DNA of 64,000 nt from Rhodococcoides corynebacterioides NBRC 14404 (GCF_001894765.1 NZ_BCWV01000003.1:682001-746000), one strand, 5' to 3'; positions 18,678 to 29,200 are shown, counted from the first letter of the stretch. Notes: generated by a model from the sequence alone, not told the origin. Made by a program: numbers and translations.

Positions 18678-18751
18678 GCGAGTATCGCCACACGATCGGC
18701 GCGGATTCCGCGGATTCGCGGATCGGCATCCGATCGTGTGGCAGAACTCGC
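18678..18751. repeat. Dispersed intergenic palindrome, copy 1
   Basis: Arms at 18678-18699 and 18730-18751 match over 22 bases with three mismatches around a 30-base centre containing repeated GCGGATT motifs. The reverse complement of the right arm, from GCGAG to GATCGG, is identical over 22 bases to the left arm of the second copy at 45835-45856. It lies in the gap before the SDR start and after the end of the polyol ABC operon. Confidence 0.75.
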
Positions 18752-18759
18752 GCCGACTT

Positions 18760-19872
<1,113 letters not shown>

Positions 19873-19883
19873 GATCGTTTCTC

Positions 19884-20765
19884 CTACTTGATGGCGCCGA
19901 AGGACAGGCCGCGCACGAGCTTGTTCTGCGCGAACCATCCGGCGAGGACGACGGGAAGGGCTGCGAACGTCGCAGCGGCGGAGAGCTGGGCCCAGTACAG
20001 GCCCTGCCCGGTGATGAAGCCGACCAGGTAGACCGGAATGGTCTGTGCCTGAACGGCGGTGAGGTTCACGGCGAAGAAGAACTCGTTCCACGAGAAGATG
20101 ACGCAGATCAACGACGTCGCCGCGATTCCGGGGGAGACCAGCGGCAGGATGACCTCTCGCACCGACGTCCACAGCGAGGCCCCGTCCATGCTCGCGGCTT
20201 CGAGCAGCTCGCTCGGCACCTCGAGAAAGAACGAGCGCATCATCCACACCGCGATCGGCAGGTTCATCGCCGTGTACAGGATGATCAGCGCCCAGATGTT
20301 GTCCAGCAGACCGATGTCGCCGACGATCACGTACAACGGCACGATCGCCGCGACGACGGGGAGCATCTTGGTCGAGATGAAGAAGAACAGCACGTCCTGC
20401 GTCTTCTTCACCGGACGCAGCGACAACGCGAACGCGGCCGGAACTCCCAGCAGGAGAACGAGAAGCGTCGAGACCACGGTGGCGAACGCGGAGTTGGCGA
20501 GCGTGGTGCCGATCCCGCTCTCGAGCACCCCGCGGTACTGGTCGAGGGTGGGCGTGAAGAAGATCTTCGGGGTGGAGGTGTAGGCGTCCGCCTCCTGCTT
20601 GAACCCGGTGATCACCATCCACAGCACCGGGAAGAAGAAGGCGATGCCGGCGATCCAGGCGACGAGGGACCAGATCGACCCCGGTCCCCATGTCCGCTTG
20701 CGGGACACCGGGGCAGGCGTGCTCGGGGCATTCCGGTCGGTGCCCCGCTCGGTGGTGGTGCTCAT
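19884..20765 (-). CDS. Carbohydrate ABC transporter permease, MalG/SmoG type
   Basis: 293 residues from ATG 20765, overlapping the stop of the upstream permease (ATGA). There are six membrane helices and the EAA loop (EAASMDGASLWTSVREVILPL, about residues 190-210) that docks on the ATPase. A hydrophilic N-terminal tail of ~25 residues precedes helix 1. It forms the channel with the MalF-type partner at 20765-21712. Sorbitol/mannitol uptake is inferred from the divergent dehydrogenase genes. Confidence 0.92.
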   Translation of the reverse strand: MSTTTERGTDRNAPSTPAPVSRKRTWGPGSIWSLVAWIAGIAFFFPVLWMVITGFKQEADAYTSTPKIFFTPTLDQYRGVLESGIGTTLANSAFATVVSTLLVLLLGVPAAFALSLRPVKKTQDVLFFFISTKMLPVVAAIVPLYVIVGDIGLLDNIWALIILYTAMNLPIAVWMMRSFFLEVPSELLEAASMDGASLWTSVREVILPLVSPGIAATSLICVIFSWNEFFFAVNLTAVQAQTIPVYLVGFITGQGLYWAQLSAAATFAALPVVLAGWFAQNKLVRGLSFGAIK

Positions 20766-21712
20766 CAGGCCGCCTCCTCTTTCCCGCTGAAGCTCGTGAA
20801 GATCAGTCGCAGCGCCAGGGTGCTGACGACGATGGTGGCCACCACGGTGACGACGCCCATGGCCGCGGCCTGCCCGATGTCGAAGCCGAGGAACGCCCGT
20901 TGGTAGATGTAGAACGGCAGGTTCGACGACGCGACGCCCGGGCCACCGGACGTCATCATGTAGACGGCGTCGAAGGTGTTGACGAGGTAGATCGCGCCGA
21001 GGACCGCGCCCAGTTCGATGAAGCGCCGCAGGTGCGGCAGCGTCAGCTCGCGGAACAGGGCGACCGGCCCGGCGCCGTCGACCCGCGCGGCCTCCGCGAT
21101 GTCCTTCGGCATGGACTGCAGACCCGCGAGGATCAGCAGCATCATGAACGGGGTCCACTGCCAGACCAGGTTGGTCATGACCGCGGCGAGCGGGAAGCGC
21201 GAGACCCAGTCGATCTCGCCCACCCCGAAGGGACTCAGGACGAAGTTGATCAGGCCGAACACCGGGTCGAACATGGTGGTCTTCCAGATCAGCGCGCCGG
21301 CGACCGGGGTGACGAGGAACGGGGTGATGAGCAGGGTCCGAACGAGACTGCGTCCGATGAACTTCCGATCGAGCAGCAGTGCGAGCGCCAGACCCAGCAC
21401 CACCGAGATGAGCACCGTGCCCACGATCATGATCACGGTGTTGAACGCGACCGTCCGGAACTGGCTGTCCCGGAACACGTCGACGTAGTTGTTCAGGCCG
21501 TTGAACTCTCGTGATCCGGGGCGCACCAGGTTCCACGACTGCGTCGAGTAGTAGAGCGTGAACAGGAACGGGATCTGCGTGACGACGATCGCGAACACCA
21601 TGGCGGGCAGCAGAGGTCCGCGGCGGCGCCACCCCTCGGCCTTCGAGATCACCCGTTCTCGCGGAACGACGGTGGACTCGGTTCTCGCCGAGCCGACTTC
21701 GGTCGTGGTCAT
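20765..21712 (-). CDS. Carbohydrate ABC transporter permease, MalF/SmoF type
   Basis: 315 residues from ATG 21712, which overlaps the binding-protein stop (ATGA). Six hydrophobic helices follow a basic N-terminus. The EAA motif (EAARVDGAGPVALFRELTLP) is near residue 205, and the SGGPG loop typical of MalF-type sugar permeases near 255. It pairs with the 19884-20765 permease. Tight overlaps on both sides indicate a translationally coupled operon. Confidence 0.92.
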   Translation of the reverse strand: MTTTEVGSARTESTVVPRERVISKAEGWRRRGPLLPAMVFAIVVTQIPFLFTLYYSTQSWNLVRPGSREFNGLNNYVDVFRDSQFRTVAFNTVIMIVGTVLISVVLGLALALLLDRKFIGRSLVRTLLITPFLVTPVAGALIWKTTMFDPVFGLINFVLSPFGVGEIDWVSRFPLAAVMTNLVWQWTPFMMLLILAGLQSMPKDIAEAARVDGAGPVALFRELTLPHLRRFIELGAVLGAIYLVNTFDAVYMMTSGGPGVASSNLPFYIYQRAFLGFDIGQAAAMGVVTVVATIVVSTLALRLIFTSFSGKEEAA

Positions 21713-23061
21713 CACTGATCCTCCTGGTACGTCTTGCCGACCACCTCGGCGTACTGCTGCGCCTGAGCGAGCGCGTCCCGGACGCTGATCTGTCCTGCCA
21801 CGGCGGCGCTGATCTGTTGGCTGACCCGCGTGCCGAGATCCTGGAACTCGGGGATCGTGAGGAACTGGACTCCGGTGTAGGGCACCGGGTCCACCGTCGG
21901 ATCCTGCGGATCGGCCCCGTTGATCGAGTCCAGCGTCACCTGACCGAACGCTGCCGACGCCTCCTGGTACTCCGGGATCTCGTAGGTGGACAACCGACTT
22001 CCCGGCGGCACGCGCTCCCACCCGAGCTCGGTGCCGACCTTCTGCAGGTACTCCCTGTTCGTCATCCACGAGACGAACTTCCAGGCGTCGTCCGGATTCT
22101 CCGACGTCGTCGGGATCCCGAGAGCCCACGAGTACAGCCACCCGTTGTCGCCCTTGACCGCCGACGGCGCCTTCGCGTAGCCGATCTTGCCGACGACGGT
22201 GCTCGACGTCGGATCCTCGAGGACCGACACCGCCGAGGTGGCGTCGTACCACATGGCCGTGTTGCCCTGGGCGAGTTGCGTTCCGCACTCGCTGAAGCCG
22301 CTCGTCGCCGCACCGGCCTGCCCGTGTGCCCGCACCAGGTCGACGTAGAACTGCACGGCCTGCTCGACCTGCGGGCTGTCCAGCTGTGCGTTCCAGTTCT
22401 CGTCGTACCAGCGTCCGCCGAACGCGTTGATCACGGTGTTGAGCGGGGCGAGCACCTCACCCCAGCCGGGCTTGCCGCGCAGGCAGATACCCGACATCCC
22501 AGGACGATCGAGCGCCGCGGCGGCCTCGGCGACCTGATCCCAGGTGGGCTCGGCCGGCATCGTGATGCCCGCCTCCTCCATCAGGTCCTTGCGGTACATG
22601 AGGAACGACGACTCGCCGTAGAACGGAACCGAGTACATGCTGCCCTCGTAGGAGAGCGACTCCTTGAGCGACGGTATGAAGTCGTCCTCGTCGTAGCCCG
22701 GGGTGGCCTGCGCGTACTCGGAGAGGTTGGTGAGCCACCCGTTCTCGGCCCACTGCGGCGTCTCGTAGTTGCTGATCATGACCACGTCGAACTCACCGCC
22801 GCCCGTGGCCACCGACGCCGTGATCTTCGCGCGGGCCTCGTTCTCGGACAGGGACACGAACTTCAGGTTCACACCGGGGTTCTCGGCCTCGAACTCCGGT
22901 GCGAGCGAGATCGCGTCGGACATCTGCGAGTTCGAGACGATGGCCACGGTGATGGTCGTGCCGTCACCGTCACCGCCGAACGATCCCGCGCCCGCGCAAC
23001 CGCTCGCCGTCAGCACGGTGGCTGCGGCGAGGGCGACGAGTGGGACGAATCGTGATGTCAC
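21712..23061 (-). CDS. Extracellular solute-binding lipoprotein of the polyol ABC transporter (SmoE-like)
   Basis: 449 residues from GTG 23061. The signal peptide ends in a lipobox (LTASGC), so the protein should be lipid-anchored on the outer face of the membrane. The rest is a family 1 binding protein: TITVAIVSNSQMSDAISL, a central GISGICLRGKPGWGE-like region and WYDATSAV, as in sugar and sugar-alcohol binders. It starts 7 bases after the SorC regulator, so regulator and transporter share a transcript. Polyol specificity comes from the neighbourhood (sorbitol-type and mannitol-type dehydrogenases), not the sequence alone. Confidence 0.9.
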   Translation of the reverse strand: MTSRFVPLVALAAATVLTASGCAGAGSFGGDGDGTTITVAIVSNSQMSDAISLAPEFEAENPGVNLKFVSLSENEARAKITASVATGGGEFDVVMISNYETPQWAENGWLTNLSEYAQATPGYDEDDFIPSLKESLSYEGSMYSVPFYGESSFLMYRKDLMEEAGITMPAEPTWDQVAEAAAALDRPGMSGICLRGKPGWGEVLAPLNTVINAFGGRWYDENWNAQLDSPQVEQAVQFYVDLVRAHGQAGAATSGFSECGTQLAQGNTAMWYDATSAVSVLEDPTSSTVVGKIGYAKAPSAVKGDNGWLYSWALGIPTTSENPDDAWKFVSWMTNREYLQKVGTELGWERVPPGSRLSTYEIPEYQEASAAFGQVTLDSINGADPQDPTVDPVPYTGVQFLTIPEFQDLGTRVSQQISAAVAGQISVRDALAQAQQYAEVVGKTYQEDQ

Positions 23062-23068
23062 GTCGGTA

Positions 23069-24061
23069 CTACCTCGATTCCTTCGTGGGGGTGCTGCCGG
23101 GCTCGTCGAGAAGGTCGAGAGCACAGGCGATATCGGTCACCAGGACGGTGGCCAGGCGGCCGCGCAGAGCGGCCCGGACGGCGGCGTGTTTCCGCGCGCC
23201 GCCGGAGATGAGCAGAGTGGTGGCGCAGTTCCGGATGTCGTCCAGCGGGACCGAGACGGTGCGGTCGGCCAGCGAGCCGCCGACGTCGGCGCCGTCGGCG
23301 TCGAAGAACCGCCCGCCGATCTCGCCGACCGCGCCGAGGCGGTCGAGTTCGACCAGCAGATCCGCGTCGAGGAAGCTGCCCTCGAACAGCGTCGTCGAGG
23401 TCGAGACCGGGCCGAGGCCGAAGAACATGAGGTCCGCGGTGCGGCCGGCGTCGAGCGCGCGGGACATCAGCGAATCCTGCTGCAGTGCCACGACGGTCGC
23501 GGGGTCGGCGTAGAGCGGGGCGTTCAGCCGCATCGGCGTCGCCTGCAGTTGCTCGGCGCAGCGCGCGAGCACGAAGTCGACCCCGGTCTGGTAGTCCGCC
23601 GTGCTCATGGACCCGTCCAACTGCACCACCCGGGCGCACCGACTGCCTCGGCCCTGCAGCGCCTGTGCCACCGCGACCGTCTCCGGCCCCCAGGTGAATC
23701 CGAGGGTGTGTGCCGGCTGCACGCGCCGGGTGAGAACCCCCGCTGCTGCTCGGCCCACCGCGTCGTATCGCCCGCCGGCGTCGTCGATGCTCGACGTGAC
23801 CACCAGCGCCTCGTCGAGTCCGTACCGCTCCTCGAGTCGGCGTTCGAGGTCGGTGTGTACCGACCCGCTGATCTCCTCGGGAACGTGGATCTCGATGCGT
23901 ACCAGCCCGTTCGCCCGCGCGCGGGCGACCAGCCGACCCGCCGTGGGCCGGGAGACGCCCAGCTTGGCGGCGATCTCCGCCTGGGTCGCGCCCTCGACGT
24001 GGTACATCGTCGCCGCACGCAGCGCGAGCCTCAGCTCGTCGCTCCCGTTCGGCGTCGTCAC
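23069..24061 (-). CDS. SorC/DeoR-type sugar-binding transcriptional regulator
   Basis: 330 residues from GTG 24061, preceded by GGGAG at good spacing. An alternative ATG at 24091 would place the start codon inside the upstream palindrome. The N-terminal HTH (about residues 10-45: ATQAEIAAKLGVSRPTAGRL) is followed by a SorC-type effector domain (GFTWGPETVA near 120, FFGLGPV near 215) that binds phosphorylated or free sugars. It heads the polyol import operon and is divergent from the dehydrogenase genes, so it probably regulates both and itself through the palindromes at 24085-24117. Confidence 0.9.
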   Translation of the reverse strand: MTTPNGSDELRLALRAATMYHVEGATQAEIAAKLGVSRPTAGRLVARARANGLVRIEIHVPEEISGSVHTDLERRLEERYGLDEALVVTSSIDDAGGRYDAVGRAAAGVLTRRVQPAHTLGFTWGPETVAVAQALQGRGSRCARVVQLDGSMSTADYQTGVDFVLARCAEQLQATPMRLNAPLYADPATVVALQQDSLMSRALDAGRTADLMFFGLGPVSTSTTLFEGSFLDADLLVELDRLGAVGEIGGRFFDADGADVGGSLADRTVSVPLDDIRNCATTLLISGGARKHAAVRAALRGRLATVLVTDIACALDLLDEPGSTPTKESR

Positions 24062-24084
24062 GATGTCGCTCCCGACCGTCGGGG

Positions 24085-24117
24085 TGAGCATCTGCTCACC
24101 TAGTGTTCATCTGCTCA
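24085..24117. promoter_or_regulatory. Tandem palindromic operators for the SorC-type regulator
   Basis: TGAGCA-TC-TGCTCA (24085-24098) is a perfect palindrome. TGTTCA-TC-TGCTCA (24104-24117) is an imperfect second copy. Their centres are 19 bases apart, about two helical turns. They lie in the short divergent region between the regulator and the sorbitol-type dehydrogenase. Confidence 0.65.
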
Positions 24118-24136
24118 CTTACGCTAACATCGAGGT

Positions 24137-25183
24137 GTGATCCACACAACAGTCGAGTCCATGCGTGCTGCAGTTCTCACCGAGCCCGGGCATCTCGAGG
24201 CGCAGACGCGGCCCGTCCCGGCCCCGTCGGCCGGCGACGTCCTGATCCGCGTGGCCTCCGTCGGGGTCTGCGGCTCGGACACGCACTACTACCGGGAGGG
24301 CCGCATCGGGGACTTCGTCGTGGAGTCCCCGCTGGTCCTCGGCCACGAGGCGTCGGGCGTCATCGTCGCCGTCGGCGACGGCGTCTCCCCGGACCGCGTC
24401 GGATCGCGGGTCTCCATCGAGCCGCAGCGACCCGATCCGCACAGCCGCGAGACGCGGTCGGGCCGCTACAACCTGTGCCCCCACATGGAGTTCTACGCGA
24501 CCCCGCCGGTGGACGGAGCCCTCTGCGAGTACGTGACCATCGGGTCGGAGTTCGCCCACGACGTCCCCGATTCGGTGTCCGACGACGCCGCGGCGCTGAT
24601 CGAACCGCTCTCCGTCGCCATCGCGACCGCCCGTAAGGCCGGAATCACCGGTGGCTCGCGGGTTCTCGTCGCCGGCGCCGGCCCCGTCGGGCTGCTCACC
24701 GCGCAGGTCGCCCGGGCGTTCGGTGCGACGGAGATCGTCGTCTCCGACGTCTCGACCACCCGACGCGACGGCGCCACCCGGTACGGCGCCACCCGCGTGA
24801 TCGACCCGGCCGCCGAGTCGGTCCACGGCCTGGACGTCGACGCCTTCGTCGACGCGTCGGGCGCACCCCGTGCCGTCCGGGACGGGCTACGCGCCGTGCG
24901 ACCCGCGGGCACGGTCGTGCTCGTGGGCATGGGCGGCGACGAGTACCCGCTTCCGGTGTCGGTGATCCAGAACCGCGAGCTCTGGGTCACCGGCGTCTTC
25001 CGCTACGCCCACACCTGGCCCACCGCCCTGGACCTGGTCCGCACCGGCCGCGTCGATCTCGACAGCATGGTCACCGGCCACTTCGACCTCGATCACGTCG
25101 AGGACGCACTGAACCACGACCGCACCGACGGCAGCATCAAGGCCGTCGTCACCGTGACCCCCAGTCAGGAGACCCTCTCGTGA
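24137..25183 (+). CDS. Zinc-dependent polyol (sorbitol/xylitol-type) dehydrogenase
   Basis: 348 residues from GTG. This is a medium-chain dehydrogenase: catalytic zinc ligands Cys (VGVCGSD, ~45), His-Glu (GHEAS, ~70) and Glu (LIEPLS, ~155), then a Rossmann motif GAGPVG near 180 for NAD(H). The structural-zinc lobe keeps only a lone Cys (NLCPH), as in sorbitol dehydrogenases. It should oxidise a sugar alcohol to a ketose. It is coupled (GTGA overlap) to the mannitol-type dehydrogenase and divergent from the import operon. A TACGCT box is 11 bases upstream. ATG 24161 is a possible alternative start. Confidence 0.88.
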   Translation: MIHTTVESMRAAVLTEPGHLEAQTRPVPAPSAGDVLIRVASVGVCGSDTHYYREGRIGDFVVESPLVLGHEASGVIVAVGDGVSPDRVGSRVSIEPQRPDPHSRETRSGRYNLCPHMEFYATPPVDGALCEYVTIGSEFAHDVPDSVSDDAAALIEPLSVAIATARKAGITGGSRVLVAGAGPVGLLTAQVARAFGATEIVVSDVSTTRRDGATRYGATRVIDPAAESVHGLDVDAFVDASGAPRAVRDGLRAVRPAGTVVLVGMGGDEYPLPVSVIQNRELWVTGVFRYAHTWPTALDLVRTGRVDLDSMVTGHFDLDHVEDALNHDRTDGSIKAVVTVTPSQETLS

Positions 25184-26670
25184 AGCTGTCCGCCGCCACC
25201 CTCGACCGCCTTTCCGACGACGTCGACGTGCCGCGGTACGACCGGTCCGCGATCACCACCGGCATCGTGCACTTCGGTGTCGGCGGCTTCCACCGCGCAC
25301 ACCAGGCGATGTACGTGGATCGGCTGCTGCGCACCGACTTCGAGTCCGCGTCCCGGTGGGGCATCTGCGGCGTGGGTGTGCTCCCGGGCGATCGCCGGAT
25401 GAAGGACGTCCTGGACGCCCAGGACTGCCTCTACACCCTGGCGCTCCGGCACGCCGACGGGTCGTGGGACACCTCGGTGATCGGGTCGATCACCGAGTAC
25501 CTCTTCGCGCCGGACGATCCCGAGGCGGTGATCGAGAAGCTCGCGCACGGCGACACCCGCATCGTTTCCCTCACCGTGACCGAGGGCGGATACAACTTCT
25601 CGGCCACCACCGGCGAGTTCGACGCCGAGAACTTCGCCGTCCGAGCGGATCTGGCTCCGGGCGCGGTGCCGGGCACCACCTTCGGACTCGTCTGTGAGGC
25701 CCTGTCCCGCCGGAAGGACCGCGGTCTCGAGCCGTTCACGATCATGTCGTGCGACAACATCGAGGGGAACGGGCACATCGCCCGGTCGACCTTCACCGCG
25801 TTCGCGCGACTGAAGGATCCCGCACTGGCGCAGTGGATCACGGACAACGCCCGGTTCCCCAACTCGATGGTGGACCGCATCACCCCCGTGACCACCCCCG
25901 ACGTCGTCGACGAACTCGCCGCGCGGTACGACCTCGAGGACGCCTGGCCCGTCGCCGCGGAACCGTTCACCCAGTGGGCCCTCGAGGACTCCTTCACCCT
26001 CGGACGGCCGGCGTTCGAGGACGTCGGCGTGCAGGTGGTCGACGACGTCACACCGTACGAGCTGATGAAGCTGCGGCTGCTCAACGCGAGCCACCAGGCC
26101 CTCTGCTATGTCGGGTACCTCAGCGGATACCGGCTCGTCCACGACGTGACGCAGGACCCGCTGTTCGCCCGATTCCTGTTGCGCTACATGGACGAGGAGG
26201 CGACGCCCACTCTGCAGCCGGTGCCCGGCATCGATCTCGCGGACTACAAGCGCACGCTGATCGAGCGATTCTCCAACCCGGAGATCCGGGACACCGTGGC
26301 GCGCCTGTGCGCCGAGTCGTCCGACCGGATCCCGAAGTGGCTGGTGCCCGTGGTGCGCGCCAATCTCGAGTCCGGCGGTCCGATCACGCTGTCCGCCGCG
26401 GTGATCGCCAGCTGGGCGCGCTACGCCGAGGGCGTCGACGAGCAGGGAGAGTCCATCGAGATCGTCGACCGGCTGAAGGACTCGCTGGTGCCGGTGGCAC
26501 GATCGCAGCACGACGACCCGCTCGCGTTCGTGCGCAACCGGGACCTGTTCGGCGACCTGGTCGACGACGAGCGCTTCACGGCCGCCTACCTCGCCGCGCT
26601 CGACGGCTTCCACACCCGCGGAGCCCGTGCCGTCGTCGAGGACCTCGTGAACCGACCCGATCGCGCCTAG
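25180..26670 (+). CDS. Mannitol dehydrogenase family protein (polyol 2-dehydrogenase)
   Basis: 496 residues from a GTG overlapping the previous stop. The N-terminal NAD-binding domain (FGVGGFHRAHQAMY near residue 30) and the long-chain mannitol dehydrogenase C-terminal domain (KLRLLNASHQALCYVGYLSG near 295, with Lys and His of the active site) are both complete. It should oxidise mannitol to fructose, or arabitol to xylulose. The latter would feed the xylulokinase gene at 31207-32598, which is an inference. Its end overlaps the convergent ROK gene by four bases. Confidence 0.92.
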   Translation: MKLSAATLDRLSDDVDVPRYDRSAITTGIVHFGVGGFHRAHQAMYVDRLLRTDFESASRWGICGVGVLPGDRRMKDVLDAQDCLYTLALRHADGSWDTSVIGSITEYLFAPDDPEAVIEKLAHGDTRIVSLTVTEGGYNFSATTGEFDAENFAVRADLAPGAVPGTTFGLVCEALSRRKDRGLEPFTIMSCDNIEGNGHIARSTFTAFARLKDPALAQWITDNARFPNSMVDRITPVTTPDVVDELAARYDLEDAWPVAAEPFTQWALEDSFTLGRPAFEDVGVQVVDDVTPYELMKLRLLNASHQALCYVGYLSGYRLVHDVTQDPLFARFLLRYMDEEATPTLQPVPGIDLADYKRTLIERFSNPEIRDTVARLCAESSDRIPKWLVPVVRANLESGGPITLSAAVIASWARYAEGVDEQGESIEIVDRLKDSLVPVARSQHDDPLAFVRNRDLFGDLVDDERFTAAYLAALDGFHTRGARAVVEDLVNRPDRA

Positions 26671-27791
26671 AGGCGCGGAAGGATCTGCGCGAACGCCAGT
26701 TCCGACGCCCCGATGACCGAGATGCGGCGGCCGAGGCCGGACACGTGCAGGGCCACGCCCTGCTGGCGGCCGACCAGGCAGTCGTGCACCGCGGCACCGA
26801 CATGCTCCATCACCGACGGCACCCCGAGCACGTCCGCGAACAGTCCGCCGAAGACGACGGCGCGGGGATCGACCATCGTCACGATGGTGCACACACCGGT
26901 GGCGAGGTCCTCGACGTACGCGTCGGGGAGCGTGCCGCCGCGAGCGGCGACGTCGGCGATGGCCCGCGCCAGCGCGGCGGGACGCGCCGGGCCCGCCAGC
27001 CCCAGTGCGTCGCGCAACGCTTCCTGCCCGACCGAGAGTTCCCAGCATCCGTCGCTGCCGCAGCTGCACCGTCGGCCCCGGCGGGTCGCGCGCATGTGCC
27101 CGACCTCACCGGCGTACCCACCGGAACCGCCCAGAAGTGTTCCTGCGCCGATGATTCCGGCACCGACGCCGAACTCGGCGAACAGGTAGACGACGTCGTC
27201 GACACCGCGTGCGCACCCACGGGTGTGCTCGGCGACGACGCCCAGGTCGGATTCGTTGGAGACGACGCAGGCGACTCCGACCGCGTCACCGACGGACCGT
27301 CCCAGGGGCACGTCGCGCCATCCCAGGTTGGGTGCGACCCGCACCATGCCGTCGGCGGAGCGCACCAGCCCCGGCACCGCGACGCACACCGCGCGCGGCG
27401 ACGTCCCGACGCGGGCGGTCAGGTCCGCGGCGGCGGCGACGATGCGGTCGACCAATTGGTCGGGCGATCGGCCGGCACCCGCCTCGTGCTCGATCTCGGC
27501 GAGTGTCTCTCCGCCCCAGCCGATCGCGGAGAAGGTGACCCAGTCGACGGCCGCGTCCACCGCGAGGACCCACACCGCCGAGGCGACGGGATCGACGACG
27601 AGCGAAGGCCGGCCCGCACCACCCCCGCTGGAGGGATGTTCGGTGACGAGGCCGTCCGCGACGAGATCGTCGACGAGGGACTTGACCGTGCTGCGGTTGA
27701 GCGAAAGGTCCTCGGCGAGGTCCGCCCTCGTCCGCGCGCCACCGAGGTGGACGGCACGGACGAGGGCGGAACGAGCGGAGCGGTCTCTCAC
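26667..27791 (-). CDS. ROK family transcriptional repressor (XylR-like)
   Basis: 374 residues from a GTG overlapping the permease stop (GTGA). An N-terminal winged helix-turn-helix (about residues 5-60: ADLAEDLSLNRSTVKSLVDDL) is fused to a ROK sugar-kinase-like domain. The zinc motif CSCGSDGCWE lies near 255. It is the last gene of the xylose-type operon and probably binds the 21-bp palindrome at 31137-31157 before the binding-protein gene, releasing it with sugar. The ATPase DxG loop is degraded, as expected for a repressor rather than a kinase. Confidence 0.9.
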   Translation of the reverse strand: MRDRSARSALVRAVHLGGARTRADLAEDLSLNRSTVKSLVDDLVADGLVTEHPSSGGGAGRPSLVVDPVASAVWVLAVDAAVDWVTFSAIGWGGETLAEIEHEAGAGRSPDQLVDRIVAAAADLTARVGTSPRAVCVAVPGLVRSADGMVRVAPNLGWRDVPLGRSVGDAVGVACVVSNESDLGVVAEHTRGCARGVDDVVYLFAEFGVGAGIIGAGTLLGGSGGYAGEVGHMRATRRGRRCSCGSDGCWELSVGQEALRDALGLAGPARPAALARAIADVAARGGTLPDAYVEDLATGVCTIVTMVDPRAVVFGGLFADVLGVPSVMEHVGAAVHDCLVGRQQGVALHVSGLGRRISVIGASELAFAQILPRL

Positions 27792-29200
27792 CGAGCGATC
27801 GGTGCGCGGCGCCGGGACAGCGCGTCGACGCTGGCGGCGAGGAGCAGCACCAGACCGGTGACGATCGACACCACGGCGGCCGATTGGCCCTGCAGGCGCA
27901 GGCCGTTGTCGATCACCGCGATCACGGCAGCACCGATCACCGCGTCGCGCACGCGGCCACGGCCGCCGAACAGCGAGGTACCACCGATGACGGCCGCACC
28001 GACGGCGAACAGCAGCGTGTTGCCACCGCCCGCCTGCGGATCCACCGACCCGACCTTCGAGGCCGCTACGATCGCGCCGAGCGCGGCGATGGTCGAGCTG
28101 ACGACGAAGACGCTCATCCGGATCCGGCGGACGTCGATGCCTGCTCGCCGCGAGGCCTCGGCGTTGCCGCCGACCGCGTAGACGTGCCGACCGTAGGACG
28201 TGCGGTCGAGCACGAACGTCGCGAGCACCAGGACCGCCAGGACGATCGGCACGACGTACGGGATGCCCGCGATGGACAGCACCGCCGGATTGGGGCTGCG
28301 GTTGACCGTCATCGCCCACGTCGCCAGCGCCGCGAGGATCGCGAGCGCCCCGATCTTCACCAGGATCAGCGCCGTCGGCGGGGCCGTGAGACCCTTCCGC
28401 AGCCGCGTGCGCTGGCGCCCGAGGTTGATGGCCGCGAACCCGCCGACCACCACCACGAACAGCACCCAACTCGCCCAGACCGGCAGTGACCGGTTGGCCA
28501 CGGCGAAGAGCACCGGGTTGTCCGAGATGCCGAGGGTGCCGCCCTCGCCGATCAGCTGCAGGACCACGCCGCCCCACGCCAGGAACAGCGCCAGGGTGAC
28601 CACGAAGGACGGAATGCCGACTCGCGACACCAGGAAACCGGTGAGGCAGCCGATGGACGCGCCGACGCAGATCGCGAGAACGATCTCGATCCAGGGATTC
28701 GCCGGGACCCCGAGCGCCGCGACCAGCAGCGCGATCGCGGCGGGCACGATGGCCACCCACAGGCGGGTGAGGCCGGCCAGGACTCCGGCGAGCACGAGCA
28801 CGAGGCAGAAGGTGTAGAACACCCCGGTTCCCATGCCGCCGAGCAGGTTTCCGCCCTCGGTGTAGTGCAGTGCGAGTACCGCCGCGGCCACGCCGGAGCC
28901 CGTGCCCGCCGAGAGGTCGATCTCGCCGAGCAACAGCACGAACACCAGGCCCATGCCGATCAACGCGGTCGCGGCCCCCTGGGTGAGGAGGTTGGCGACG
29001 TTGTTGAGCGTGAGGAACTGCTCGGACAACGACGAGAACACCACGAGCAGGACGACCAGGCCGGCGAGGGCCGGAAGAGCGCCCAGTTCGCCGCCGCGCA
29101 GTCGCGCGACGTAGTCCTGACCGGCCTGCCCGAGCGTGCGCCGCTCGGTGTCCATCGAGAAGTCCGAACGCGCGCGGTCCTGATCCGGTGCGGCGGTCAT
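27788..29200 (-). CDS. Sugar ABC transporter permease, XylH/RbsC type
   Basis: 470 residues from ATG 29200, overlapping the ATPase stop (ATGA). Around ten to twelve hydrophobic segments follow a polar N-terminal tail. The FVLLLGEIDLSAG motif (~90) and the late YAVGGNAEASRRAGI motif (~360), typical of XylH-type sugar permeases, are present. It is longer than ribose permeases (about 320), as is usual for XylH. It works with the single-domain ATPase and the binding protein upstream. Xylose is the likely cargo, judged from the xylulokinase gene. Confidence 0.9.
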   Translation of the reverse strand: MTAAPDQDRARSDFSMDTERRTLGQAGQDYVARLRGGELGALPALAGLVVLLVVFSSLSEQFLTLNNVANLLTQGAATALIGMGLVFVLLLGEIDLSAGTGSGVAAAVLALHYTEGGNLLGGMGTGVFYTFCLVLVLAGVLAGLTRLWVAIVPAAIALLVAALGVPANPWIEIVLAICVGASIGCLTGFLVSRVGIPSFVVTLALFLAWGGVVLQLIGEGGTLGISDNPVLFAVANRSLPVWASWVLFVVVVGGFAAINLGRQRTRLRKGLTAPPTALILVKIGALAILAALATWAMTVNRSPNPAVLSIAGIPYVVPIVLAVLVLATFVLDRTSYGRHVYAVGGNAEASRRAGIDVRRIRMSVFVVSSTIAALGAIVAASKVGSVDPQAGGGNTLLFAVGAAVIGGTSLFGGRGRVRDAVIGAAVIAVIDNGLRLQGQSAAVVSIVTGLVLLLAASVDALSRRRAPIAR

